Positions 8,901 to 15,821 of a stretch of DNA of 43,781 bases are shown piece by piece. Every line of letters starts with the position of its first letter. Position 1 is the first letter of the stretch. This stretch comes from a virus, in the IMG/VR virus record IMGVR_UViG_3300006923_000043, positions 1 to 43,781 of that record. One strand, given 5' to 3'. A program made the translations under genes and the position numbers. A model generated the notes under the pieces. It did no database searches. It saw only the letters and a list, made by a program, of their open reading frames with translations, and was not told the origin of the DNA.

Positions 8901-11276
8901 GGCGCTCCGATAGCATTAGATGAAGGCTTACAAGCACAGATGCCATACTACCAAGTTGACTCTACTCAGCAGGCGGCAGAGATTGTAGACTATTTAGATA
9001 GCACCTTAGGTAAGCATAAAGGTATTAAAGTTAAAGACCGAGATGGACATGAGCGATATGTGGAGTTCGTAGCCGAACGAGGTACTGCTGCTAAGCAGGC
9101 TCCAACTGCTGGTTCAGCATCATACAGGGACATCGCAGGTCTATTACTTAGATTAGATATTAACCTAACCCCCCGCCAACAAGAGCGGGTGGTTACTGCA
9201 ACATCACGTTACGAGTCACAAGCTCGTAAGCATTTGATGAGAACAGGTAACCCAGGTTGGGACAAGAATGTACTGAAACACATCGCATCTTATTTAGAAA
9301 CTAGAGCACACGTTGCTGCTAAGAGTGAGTATCGCTACGCTATTGATAGACTAATGGCTAACGACAGTAAGTGGCGTGGTGATAAACCAACACTTAAGCG
9401 TTTAGCTAAAGAGGTAAGTGAAGCGAAGAATGAAGAAGCTAAGTTTATTGCTAAGCAACGCTTTGACACATATGCATATATGTACCGACACTCTGCACCT
9501 ATAACTGGTAGTGGTATAGAAACCATCGTAGTAGATGGTGAAAACATTGAGTTAAAACTTGAAGGTCGTGGACAAGTTTACCGTGACGAAGGGCTGAAAC
9601 TACTAGCATGGTATGACCAGACCAGAAACATCGTGACAAGTACAGAGGATTTATTATCTGGTAAGGTTGGCTCGCAGCTGAAACTTGCAACTGTAATTAT
9701 GCAGTTAGGTATGAGTTTCGCTACAGCTGCAGTGAACTTAACTTCTATCCCCCTACTTACCATCCCGAACCTCGCAACTTACAATGACAAGCGTGGCTTC
9801 GGTGGAGGGTTTGGTTTCTCCAAGGCTGCTAAGGCAACTGGTGTAGCAATAGCTAATGTTAAGAACCCTAAGTTCGGTGAGACCGAGTTCCTATATGACA
9901 TGGTTAAGGACTGGGAAAAGACTAACGGTGATAATAAGTACAACGAATATGGACTAACAAAAGATGAAGCTGAGTTTATGCTATATGAAACTGAGCGAGG
10001 AACCATGGCTCCTGCACAGATGAATGCTCTACTAGGTTCATCGCGTGGTGGTGTACAGAGTGCTAAGGCTATCAAGGCAATTACAGCATGGATGTATATG
10101 TTCTCACAAACAGAGCAACTTAACAGACGTGTATCTGGATTAGCAGCATATCGATTAGAGCGAGATAGATATACAGCAGCAAACCCTAACGCTACCAAAC
10201 AAGAGATTGATGCCTACGCTAAGGACAAGGCAGGGCAATTTGTATATGATAGCCAGGGTAACTATGATATGTACAATAGACCAGAGATTGCACGTGGTAA
10301 CTTATTCCAGTACCCTATGATGTACAAGCAGTTCACTCTATCTGCCATCAAGCTATTTGCTCAGATGGATAAGAAGGGTAAGATTTACTCTATGGGTTTA
10401 CTGTTCTTAGTTGCGGGCCTAAAAGGTATGCCTTTCGCTGATGATATCATGGACTTACTAGATACACTAGCCCAGTCCTTTGGTATCAAGATGCCAACAG
10501 TCGAGAAGGCAGCACTAGAAATTGTCGAGGACATAGCCCCCGGCTTTGGTCCGTTGTTTATGAGAGGTGTGGTTGATAGGTCATTTGGTGGAACAGTATC
10601 GACTAGACTAGGCTTTGGTGATTTATTCCCACTTACTGGTTTGTTCAAAGCAGGCTCAGACCCATGGCGTGAAACAGAGAATGCCTTCGGCCCAGTATGG
10701 ACAACAGCAAGTGGTATTGTAGGCACAGCAGGACAGCTGAGTAAGTATGGGTTAGAAGCATTAGGGTTAAGGTCTGGTCATACGGATATGAAGACCATCT
10801 TAAGGGAGTCGCCTATCACTGCAGTACGCGCAATTACAGATGGATACACATTCCATAATGACGGTATGATTACTAATGCTCAAGGTAAAGTAGTGTCACG
10901 AGATGTGACAGCGTGGACAGCGTTTACAAGGATGCTAGGTTTCTACCCAGCAGTTGCAACAGCAGAGAATGATATTGTTAGGATGTCTAAACAGTCAGCA
11001 GACTACGCAAAAGATATACGCGCTGAGTTCCGTAATGCTTATATTAAAGCGAAGATTGTTGGTGATATGGATACTATGAATCAGATTGTACAGAATGTAC
11101 GAGAGTGGAATGAGGCTGCCCAAGGCTCTGAGTTCTACATTAGGAGTTTCCGTAAGTCTGCAAATAGAGCATACAGAGAATGGAACAAGACAACCTCAGA
11201 GAGGTATCTCAAGTCTGCACCTAAGAGTATCAGACAAGAGACTAACTGGTTAATGGACGTATTTGCTAACGACTAA
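2910..11276 (+). CDS. giant polyvalent virion protein with zincin-like motif, 2788 aa
   Basis: Starts at GTG 2910 behind a G-rich ribosome site (taggggggtagcta). Visible regions in order: a Gly/Ala-rich hydrophobic stretch near residues 210-245 and another near 345-410; a Gln/Arg/Glu-rich helical segment at about 604-727; a Lys/Pro-rich low-complexity linker at about 777-917; a metallopeptidase-like motif HEILGHHGLR at 1454-1463 (HExxxH with a GLR tail) followed by EEAIAD at 1505-1510, which could give the third metal ligand; hydrophobic segments near 2255-2288 and 2490-2520; and a charged helical C-terminus. Such very long multi-domain phage proteins (large polyvalent proteins, DarB-like or PLxRFG-type) are thought to be packaged and injected with the DNA. 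It occupies the T7 gp16-like position. Zinc binding and peptidase activity are inferred. Its stop overlaps the convergent primase-helicase stop by 4 bases. Confidence 0.8.
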   Translation: MAIKAGLSPFAASSFEVSSNPFQAFKLPTNKSYSMPKLDAVIKGTLGQPTVADSLAQSRGPSSALAQAYENAEGQIFVNGLMFDADDHGKMLESEQYLNAPEVNTPPPGQGWQTLDRSAYQAEIDSIKDPSLGTLAKKNFGIGVDNLQLLGGYGLELMGATETGRSVQEQQIEDLAKNDPYQREFSEDVKSVETGIDWFVANLAQQGPNMIESLATFVLGYVGGGGQFTGLGSGITAVAGKASFKKALKKAIKNRMKAKEKGEGFKSLSAADQKILRQTSGISAVLANNYAIGASDIFGEVKDTDPNNARLKAFFGAIPYTLLETAPEALLASRLLGGIKRGKGGIARRFGTGAGVGAVAEGSTEAGQEALLMGLNPEASIDTPEGKKRLLNAFAAGAGVGSPIGGLANLSGRKPSKVDLSGNEEVDLVAEKTKFLDEPVGGEQVDLDGTDVPQPTTDIDARAELEAMIATNNELLKTVTNNAERDELIGKNEALQEEINAIDSAAIMQADEVANAEQDNAFPDVWQQQAAEDPRSDSTAPVFDVVGEGQAELFPDAEVQPTVEQGLGATDEALQTQQRQGLKGINQRDREVEVRENPLVTPEYTAEQLEQAEIQRRREIAQRQEQNELQRQRIVLRNAEIQRREEEARQAQSDEARRERANAMLEIIRQRAETQRAEAQQAAERSTEVAAMTKKERAAADKAARKANEERSQQEYNKGIPEQEEIVEAVESSEETKTEAEKAWIELRPKNAENLDYADIPDDMRKHWEAMVDRGQVNKTNAKLLAKMAKAANAGKKVNELAKKTVKKVKKAVDENKIAAVGAVSGGKPKVKKQKPRDEDEEEVVAPKKVELKKKPAKKVELKKSKSKDKPKPKVVAPKKKPAEKKVVDTRTARQKSVDTANKADPIKKKQKLKSKQAIGAMYARVRPEGSEVRYSNLDDATRKEFNQAYLDGKLTEELINDIDKRGTKAIESAKAMAAAEAKDKANSEAVKKAEQDAVKEAARLKDEVERVWLSQQTPYLEFIDVSFADFTKTGRQKFENKIKTGEVTREGQKEKAVDDLLLNQGKLPRAITKAMRSVNSPLFKDAMRDVAYLTYIKNAGKKNDILKGPEFIDYMLNNLKVAQVERDIVADALREVMMDNPIEGTPVAEHPIAKVVPLTAKQTSEVEKTWGMDKPKQARAKVEEVEVTTPETLTNRLDRLKLSGANRRNDASVTEIEGLYNQLTAKELRNTKWRDHNIKDWFADGKLKLNQRSFTNAEGQTTQRFAPTTAEVGIKKDETTYADKLKAVAAKPNKTAQMAERKKQGLTQSLADILEEAAQIAEQEDIAKAATESRTRQADEFGLLDQWGTNEDDDVMFFGEDGNPLYANVGVGQVEVIAINFINSLKTTLKPAIKVYHDTAAFKKQNKTLFDKAKATGKFDESTNVMAFHMGTDVVLFSGNIKTEKQVKTILAHEILGHHGLRTVVPKAKLKKLLDSIYNADANIRNIVDHQVDIHDADKYVAIEEAIADKAMILDTSLLNRVWTMIKNALNKVGLKFGDEMSRYWVGNIRRFIRYGKGIGTFDVNDISQALLDMRERGNSIRFTAQANNANLGSDFIAMNAQNKIDTITGGLGGIKDYIQSNGVQTMLRKAGGVQSAVGSVFEALQTLNHKATRSEGLTDLYGFFVAVSNASKDYLNHYQLKTKTQYGANTWLKPYATADDKLKAGEILAYTAIYKKNQLSETDLNKIPDLVITDEEGNVTVNEDAFKRASEFGAISLADLRKGIKVGEDGSIWGTKATAPWLHDESFTEDHVIWKMYQENRSATDQATVDVLVADVRSAFTERVAYIDDLRKQRGGAGVHIDSTDIEFIHKVMNEYYDIRVEGSILDDEDTYRLSDESKDKAEEFLYAIQRSLYEPKKFNDLKQSVEHGTGEHGKLFKGRTDILERVQALRDKKLSKAQAEEIQHTIQTLFTVSNQIANAQIGAKSTIMGSYVQLVRDAKYQVRVQAYLYDKGKRGAPIALDEGLQAQMPYYQVDSTQQAAEIVDYLDSTLGKHKGIKVKDRDGHERYVEFVAERGTAAKQAPTAGSASYRDIAGLLLRLDINLTPRQQERVVTATSRYESQARKHLMRTGNPGWDKNVLKHIASYLETRAHVAAKSEYRYAIDRLMANDSKWRGDKPTLKRLAKEVSEAKNEEAKFIAKQRFDTYAYMYRHSAPITGSGIETIVVDGENIELKLEGRGQVYRDEGLKLLAWYDQTRNIVTSTEDLLSGKVGSQLKLATVIMQLGMSFATAAVNLTSIPLLTIPNLATYNDKRGFGGGFGFSKAAKATGVAIANVKNPKFGETEFLYDMVKDWEKTNGDNKYNEYGLTKDEAEFMLYETERGTMAPAQMNALLGSSRGGVQSAKAIKAITAWMYMFSQTEQLNRRVSGLAAYRLERDRYTAANPNATKQEIDAYAKDKAGQFVYDSQGNYDMYNRPEIARGNLFQYPMMYKQFTLSAIKLFAQMDKKGKIYSMGLLFLVAGLKGMPFADDIMDLLDTLAQSFGIKMPTVEKAALEIVEDIAPGFGPLFMRGVVDRSFGGTVSTRLGFGDLFPLTGLFKAGSDPWRETENAFGPVWTTASGIVGTAGQLSKYGLEALGLRSGHTDMKTILRESPITAVRAITDGYTFHNDGMITNAQGKVVSRDVTAWTAFTRMLGFYPAVATAENDIVRMSKQSADYAKDIRAEFRNAYIKAKIVGDMDTMNQIVQNVREWNEAAQGSEFYIRSFRKSANRAYREWNKTTSERYLKSAPKSIRQETNWLMDVFAND

Positions 11277-14119
11277 TCAACCATCTGTAACTGCCCTTGA
11301 AGTAAATCTTCAGCGGCTACATCAGCATCATCAAGTATGCCTTGTAGTCTAGGGTGGTTAAGGTTAACACCAACAACATAAGATTGACCTAATTTAATCG
11401 GTGTACTCTTACCTAAAAAACACTTCTTGGATTTAGGTGTTGCATCAATATGCTCAGTCTTTAACTCACCGCAGAAAGACTTGTAGTCATGGCCTTGCAT
11501 TGATAACCATTTACGGAAGTGGGTACGGTCTAACATAAGCGTTCCACTACTGAAGACATCAGTCATTGTCTTACGGAAGACATCGAACCTAACACGTATC
11601 TCTCCACGAGGTAAGCGTTGGAAGTCAACCACTGGCTTCTGCCCTGCTGTGTGCATAACAGTGACAGCAACATCAGCGAAGTCGTTAAGGTATGCAGCAA
11701 GGATATCGAATGAGTCCATCTTACTCTCAGCAGCAACAGTACGGATAGCACCAATCTGATTTAGTACCCACTCAGTCCCCTTCGTATAGTCGTAATCAAT
11801 CAAGCCCCAATCACTAGCAAGTTTAGATGCTAGGTCTGATAGAATGATGGCTTGTTCCCAGTAGCGTTCTTCACCACTGAACTCAGCGTCATACCTTTTG
11901 TGGAAATTCTCTGTTACTTCTGCAATCATTGCAGCTATATCATCAGCACCTATTTCTAACAACTTGTTTATGAATGTGTGGCCGACATGGCCGTAGTTAT
12001 TTGTAACAAAGTTATAGAGGTTTCGACCTGCCGTACTATTCTTAGTAAACAGCTCATGTGCAGGCACAGTTACCTCTAACAAACGTGCCATCTGTGCATC
12101 AGTATCTAACCCAGATGCTATCAGTTTAGATTGCATTGACTTGTTTGTAGATACAACAACTGGCGTTGCCCAAGTCTTAGCATCTCGCTCAACAGCAGTA
12201 CGACTAAGCCTAGCCTTATCCCTACCTTGACTCACCCAGTAACAGAAGTCACCTACCTCTTTATCTTGCATCATAGTTACTTCATCAATGGTCATCGGTA
12301 AGTGGGCATACAAACCCATACGGTTGAACAGTGTGTTCTGTGTGAACTTCGCAGCGAAGTGCAACTTGTCTGGGTTACCATAGATGGATTGTATCCAGTA
12401 TTGAGCTAGTGTTTTACCTCCACCTGTTGGCCCATATAATGAAACTGTTAGTCCTTTCAAGCCAGTGAAGTTGAATAGTGGTGCAGAAAACCCAACACCT
12501 AAAGCAAACATATGACTTGGCATATGTGCTTTCTCTAGCATGTTGGTCATCTTAGTCCACGCTTCACTGCTTCCTTTCTTGCCATACATATCACCGCTAA
12601 CTGAATTGGTTGCGGCAGATAATGTAACTTGTTCTTCTTTAACACTGCCATCACCGACCTTACTTATGACAGTATCTCCTATGACAAAGTGCGTGTTGTT
12701 TTCTTTCCAACCCATGGTTGAATAGAGGTTAGTCATGGTACGCATCTGCCTTAACTCTTCCATGTAGCTTCGTAACATAAGTTGAAAATACTCCGTTTGT
12801 CGTTTACTAATTAACACTATACCTTGGTCTGCAATAGCAGTGGGAAATTCTCTACTCCCATCAGTAAGGTATGCTTGTCTTAATTTAAGTTCTGTCCACC
12901 CAATATGAGGTCGCTTCCAGTGGTAGCGTACCACTTCATAATCAAGGTGGTCATCACGTCCATACCCAACTGGGTATATATCAAACTTACAAACATCGAT
13001 ATCAGTATCATCAATAGTCATCTTAATACCTTGAGCAGTTCGCTTGAACGGTTTCGGGATAGGTACTAAGTTCGCTACTTTATCTGGTGCTTCAGTGGTG
13101 ATTGCGACTTCTTGGTATTGGATACCCAGTCTTGCAGGTGAGCCTACCTTGCCTGCATATTTACACCCTCTACATCCATTTGGTCTATCAGATTTAAACT
13201 TGTCACAAGTTGTTGGGCCAGTAGCATTGTCTTTCCACTGGATAACTTTATCCCTTGTTACTGACTCAGAGTAAGCATCATGCCCCTCACTCCACTTGAT
13301 TGCTGTTTCTTCTGGGTCTACACAGAATGCAGCAACTCCGATAAGGCTATACCATAGTGGCTCGGGTACATCCTTCTGGTTCTTAACTGCCCACTCAATC
13401 TGCTGACACTTGCTTGCAACTACAGTGCCGACAGCAGGTGGATACTCTTGGGTTGCTGCAAGATTACCTAACAACGAACTCTCACGTGGTTGTCGACTAT
13501 TAGGGCCCGGGCTATACTGTACGTAGTTTGATAATACATCTGAAAGAACTTCAGGTGTAACAGGCTCAGCATCCATTAACAACTTTACCTCATTCCCATT
13601 CTTCGGGTTATGAGTTCCGACTGGTCGTAATACCAGTGCGCTGTTAGTTGTAAGACCTGCGTCTATCTCGAACTGTTTCTCTGCCGCTGCTAGTTTCATA
13701 GCACTAGCGAGTGGCTTCCATTTATGTGGTTCTAGTTCTCTGGTTAATACCCAGTAAACATGCAGTCCGTTGCCAGAGAATACTACCATAGGTTTAGGTA
13801 GTTTCATTTCTTCAAGGAACTTACCCAATGCTTTTAATCCTTCCTTCCAGTTTGGGTATGGTTTATTTTCACCACAGTCTACATCTAATGCAACAACTTT
13901 GGTTGCTCTGACATTATCCTGCTTCCTATTGCCTTTCGTTTTGAAGGCTGATATTGCGTAGTAGGTATTGTTTTTAGTTTGGTCTGACCTAATACAGACC
14001 TTTGCTAGTTCGTCTACACTATCGAAGAACCCTTGTCTATTACCATCTTTGTTGATGACAGTAGTGACATAGAAGCCCTCAGTAGGTAGAACGCGTTGTA
14101 AAAATTCCAACGTGTTCAT
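11273..14119 (-). CDS. primase-helicase: PrimPol-type N-terminus plus DUF927-like ATPase, 948 aa
   Basis: Synthesises primers and unwinds DNA at the phage fork (inferred from domains). The N-terminal part shows archaeo-eukaryotic primase signatures: VVALDVDCG near residue 72 (metal-binding acids), SGNGLHVYW near 115 (motif II with the conserved His) and RPVGTHNPKNG near 165. A cysteine group CDKFKSDRPNGCRGC near residues 305-320 may bind zinc. The C-terminal half is a DUF927-like SF3/AAA helicase, with Walker A GPTGGGKT near 563-570, Walker B MTIDEV near 612, and VVVSTNKS as a likely sensor. Start ATG 14119 follows GAGGAGGACAC. It is the last gene of the leftward operon and lies behind a hairpin terminator at 14134-14156, so its expression may be attenuated. 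The domain order is typical of phage and plasmid primase-helicases. Confidence 0.9.
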   Translation of the reverse strand: MNTLEFLQRVLPTEGFYVTTVINKDGNRQGFFDSVDELAKVCIRSDQTKNNTYYAISAFKTKGNRKQDNVRATKVVALDVDCGENKPYPNWKEGLKALGKFLEEMKLPKPMVVFSGNGLHVYWVLTRELEPHKWKPLASAMKLAAAEKQFEIDAGLTTNSALVLRPVGTHNPKNGNEVKLLMDAEPVTPEVLSDVLSNYVQYSPGPNSRQPRESSLLGNLAATQEYPPAVGTVVASKCQQIEWAVKNQKDVPEPLWYSLIGVAAFCVDPEETAIKWSEGHDAYSESVTRDKVIQWKDNATGPTTCDKFKSDRPNGCRGCKYAGKVGSPARLGIQYQEVAITTEAPDKVANLVPIPKPFKRTAQGIKMTIDDTDIDVCKFDIYPVGYGRDDHLDYEVVRYHWKRPHIGWTELKLRQAYLTDGSREFPTAIADQGIVLISKRQTEYFQLMLRSYMEELRQMRTMTNLYSTMGWKENNTHFVIGDTVISKVGDGSVKEEQVTLSAATNSVSGDMYGKKGSSEAWTKMTNMLEKAHMPSHMFALGVGFSAPLFNFTGLKGLTVSLYGPTGGGKTLAQYWIQSIYGNPDKLHFAAKFTQNTLFNRMGLYAHLPMTIDEVTMMQDKEVGDFCYWVSQGRDKARLSRTAVERDAKTWATPVVVSTNKSMQSKLIASGLDTDAQMARLLEVTVPAHELFTKNSTAGRNLYNFVTNNYGHVGHTFINKLLEIGADDIAAMIAEVTENFHKRYDAEFSGEERYWEQAIILSDLASKLASDWGLIDYDYTKGTEWVLNQIGAIRTVAAESKMDSFDILAAYLNDFADVAVTVMHTAGQKPVVDFQRLPRGEIRVRFDVFRKTMTDVFSSGTLMLDRTHFRKWLSMQGHDYKSFCGELKTEHIDATPKSKKCFLGKSTPIKLGQSYVVGVNLNHPRLQGILDDADVAAEDLLQGQLQMVD

Positions 14120-14133
14120 GTGTCCTCCTCAAT

Positions 14134-14156
14134 AAAAAGAGGGGAAGTTCCCCTCT
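14134..14156 (-). terminator. hairpin terminator/attenuator before primase-helicase
   Basis: On the minus strand AGAGGGG-AACTT-CCCCTCT forms a perfect 7-bp stem with a 5-base loop and is followed by TTTTT. It sits between the HTH gene stop (14166) and the primase-helicase ribosome site, so it would end or reduce transcription before the last gene of the operon. Confidence 0.8.
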
Positions 14157-14165
14157 CTAGTCTGC

Positions 14166-14453
14166 TTAATGATACTCCTCTAAATGTTTAAGAAGTCGCT
14201 TTTTTCTATCCTTTGGTTCAAGAACAATAACATCGGGTGATGGCCACCCTTTGTCCTGCATAACCAACAGTAGTTTTCGCAAGGTATCACGTAACTTATT
14301 ATCGTTGTGTCTACGGATGGTTGCACCCTTCTTCCAACTATGATAAGTCATGCGGGATACTCCCACCACTGACGCCATGTCAGTGATAGTAAGCATCATA
14401 TGCTTGCGAAGCGACTCCACTTTAGAAAAATCAAGTGGGGTCTGTTTAGTCAT
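14166..14453 (-). CDS. small helix-turn-helix DNA-binding protein, 95 aa
   Basis: The central segment MLTITDMASVVGVSRMTYHS fits a Cro/CI-type helix-turn-helix (helix, turn at GVS, recognition helix with MTYHSWK), followed by a basic C-terminal half. It is probably a transcriptional regulator or a replication-associated DNA-binding protein. I chose ATG 14453 because AGGAG lies 9 bases upstream of it; the alternative ATG at 14462 directly abuts that AGGAG. With this start the gene overlaps the end of the SSB-like gene by 8 bases (ATGACTAA), implying translational coupling. It is a candidate binder of the repeats at 29051-29758 or of the dyad at 31049-31066, but nothing in the sequence proves this. 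Confidence 0.8.
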   Translation of the reverse strand: MTKQTPLDFSKVESLRKHMMLTITDMASVVGVSRMTYHSWKKGATIRRHNDNKLRDTLRKLLLVMQDKGWPSPDVIVLEPKDRKKRLLKHLEEYH

Positions 14454-15396
14454 CAGCAACATCTCCTACAAGAGCAGCGATTTCATCAGCCAAGTTACCT
14501 GTCGCAGTGTCTGCAACTGGTGCAGCATCTGGTTCAGCAGCAGGTTTCTTTGCTTTAGGTTTCGCTTTAGCCTTAGGCTTAGGTGCTTCAGCAGGTGCGG
14601 CTTTACCAAATCCTTTTACAGCAGGTTCTTCCTTTGCTTCAACCACTGGTGCAGGTTTTGTTTCAACTTTAGGTACAGCAGGTGTGTCCATTTCTTTCTC
14701 ACCTGTTATCTTTAACACTTGGTCAGTACCAAACAGTTTATCTACTGCGGCTTGAGCTGCTTCGTCGATGAAGCCACCAAACCCGAACGCTAACTTAGGG
14801 TATGACGCATCAGTATCGAAAGACAACGTGGTCTTAACAATCTCTGGTGGGATACCTCTTGTAGATAGTTCTTTCTGGTAGGCGTTCAACCCTTTCAATG
14901 CACCTGGAGTTACTTGTAGTAGGTACACTGCACCACCTGCATCATCAGCAGCAACCACTGCTAATCGTTTCTGGTCTGCACAGGCTTTAATCTGCTGACC
15001 TTGTGGTGTTAACTTAGAACCCCAAGCATTCTGAGGACATGAGGCACACAAGTCATTCTGTGGGTTGGTACTATCAGCATGTGGGCCGACACCAGTCAAC
15101 GAGAAGCAGTCTGGTGCTGAAGGCTCTGAGTCTGGAGTCCATGCTTTCTCATACCATGTCTTAGATAATCTAGGGTTAGCACCCACAACGATTACATCAA
15201 TCTTGGTTGAGTCAAGTACAGTCTCATCACCTCCGTCCACAATACGGAAGCGACTGCCTTTGATGGATATACGTGGGAAGCCATCGCCTCCTGTTGCTAG
15301 TCCACCTGTTAACGATTGCGCCAATGCTGATGGCGTGCCTACTTTGCCTGCTAAGTGAGCAGGAACTTGGATATTACTGGGAACAATGTTTGACAT
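14446..15396 (-). CDS. putative single-stranded DNA-binding protein, 316 aa
   Basis: Probable ssDNA-binding or recombination-mediator protein, inferred from architecture rather than a sure family match. The N-terminal two thirds look like a compact beta-rich domain with a cysteine cluster near residues 98-138 (CFSLTG, LCASCPQN, then IKACADQ) that may bind zinc. Then comes a Pro/Lys/Ala-rich linker (about 235-295) and a short acidic tail ending VGDVADD. A folded domain, disordered linker and acidic tail is the layout of phage and bacterial SSBs, where the tail recruits replication partners. It lies among helicase, nuclease and primase genes. The start follows AGGAGAGAAATA. The Ala/Lys/Pro linker is encoded by imperfect repeats. 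An RNA-binding or structural role cannot be excluded. Confidence 0.55.
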   Translation of the reverse strand: MSNIVPSNIQVPAHLAGKVGTPSALAQSLTGGLATGGDGFPRISIKGSRFRIVDGGDETVLDSTKIDVIVVGANPRLSKTWYEKAWTPDSEPSAPDCFSLTGVGPHADSTNPQNDLCASCPQNAWGSKLTPQGQQIKACADQKRLAVVAADDAGGAVYLLQVTPGALKGLNAYQKELSTRGIPPEIVKTTLSFDTDASYPKLAFGFGGFIDEAAQAAVDKLFGTDQVLKITGEKEMDTPAVPKVETKPAPVVEAKEEPAVKGFGKAAPAEAPKPKAKAKPKAKKPAAEPDAAPVADTATGNLADEIAALVGDVADD

Positions 15397-15413
15397 TATT
15401 TCTCTCCTATTAG

Positions 15414-15818
15414 TTACACATCGAGTTTAGGTGCAGGCTTACGAACATTGACGTCAATCTTTGTACCGTATGTTACTCCTGCTGGAACAGCCTTGTTCAA
15501 GTCGATGTATCCTCGAACTGCTGTTTTACTTACACGCTTTTCGAACAGGTCGTATGCATTATTCTCTTGGATAAATCCTAGCATAGCGTCCCAGTCTGCA
15601 ACTCGAGCGTAGTCATTAGTAGTAAGGAATGCTGTACCATGATTGGTCTTGAAGGATGTTACTCCATCTGCATCTGCCTTTTCCTTTAACCACGCTTCCA
15701 GTTTGGTCATGTTTTCTTTTATGTCTTTGACTCTGGCTTTCGCTTCAGCTTCAATGACTTCTTTCTTTGAGCGTAACTTCATGTACGTCTCGATTATTTG
15801 GTCTACTGTTAGACTCAT
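15414..15818 (-). CDS. conserved phage protein of unknown function, 134 aa
   Basis: Helical, charged N-terminal half (residues 1-50, likely coiled coil, with KLRSKKEVIEAEAKARVKDI) followed by a more compact C-terminal half containing VTSFKTNHGTAFLTT, ADWDAMLGFIQEN and KRVSKTAVRGYI. Proteins with this layout are frequent in replication regions of phages, often labelled hypothetical and sometimes compared with Gam-type nuclease inhibitors. I recognise the pattern but cannot assign a function. The start follows GAGGTGACAT. It lies 3 bases downstream of the SNF2-type helicase stop and 17 bases before the SSB-like start, so it is expressed with DNA-processing genes. Confidence 0.75.
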   Translation of the reverse strand: MSLTVDQIIETYMKLRSKKEVIEAEAKARVKDIKENMTKLEAWLKEKADADGVTSFKTNHGTAFLTTNDYARVADWDAMLGFIQENNAYDLFEKRVSKTAVRGYIDLNKAVPAGVTYGTKIDVNVRKPAPKLDV

Positions 15819-15821
15819 ATG

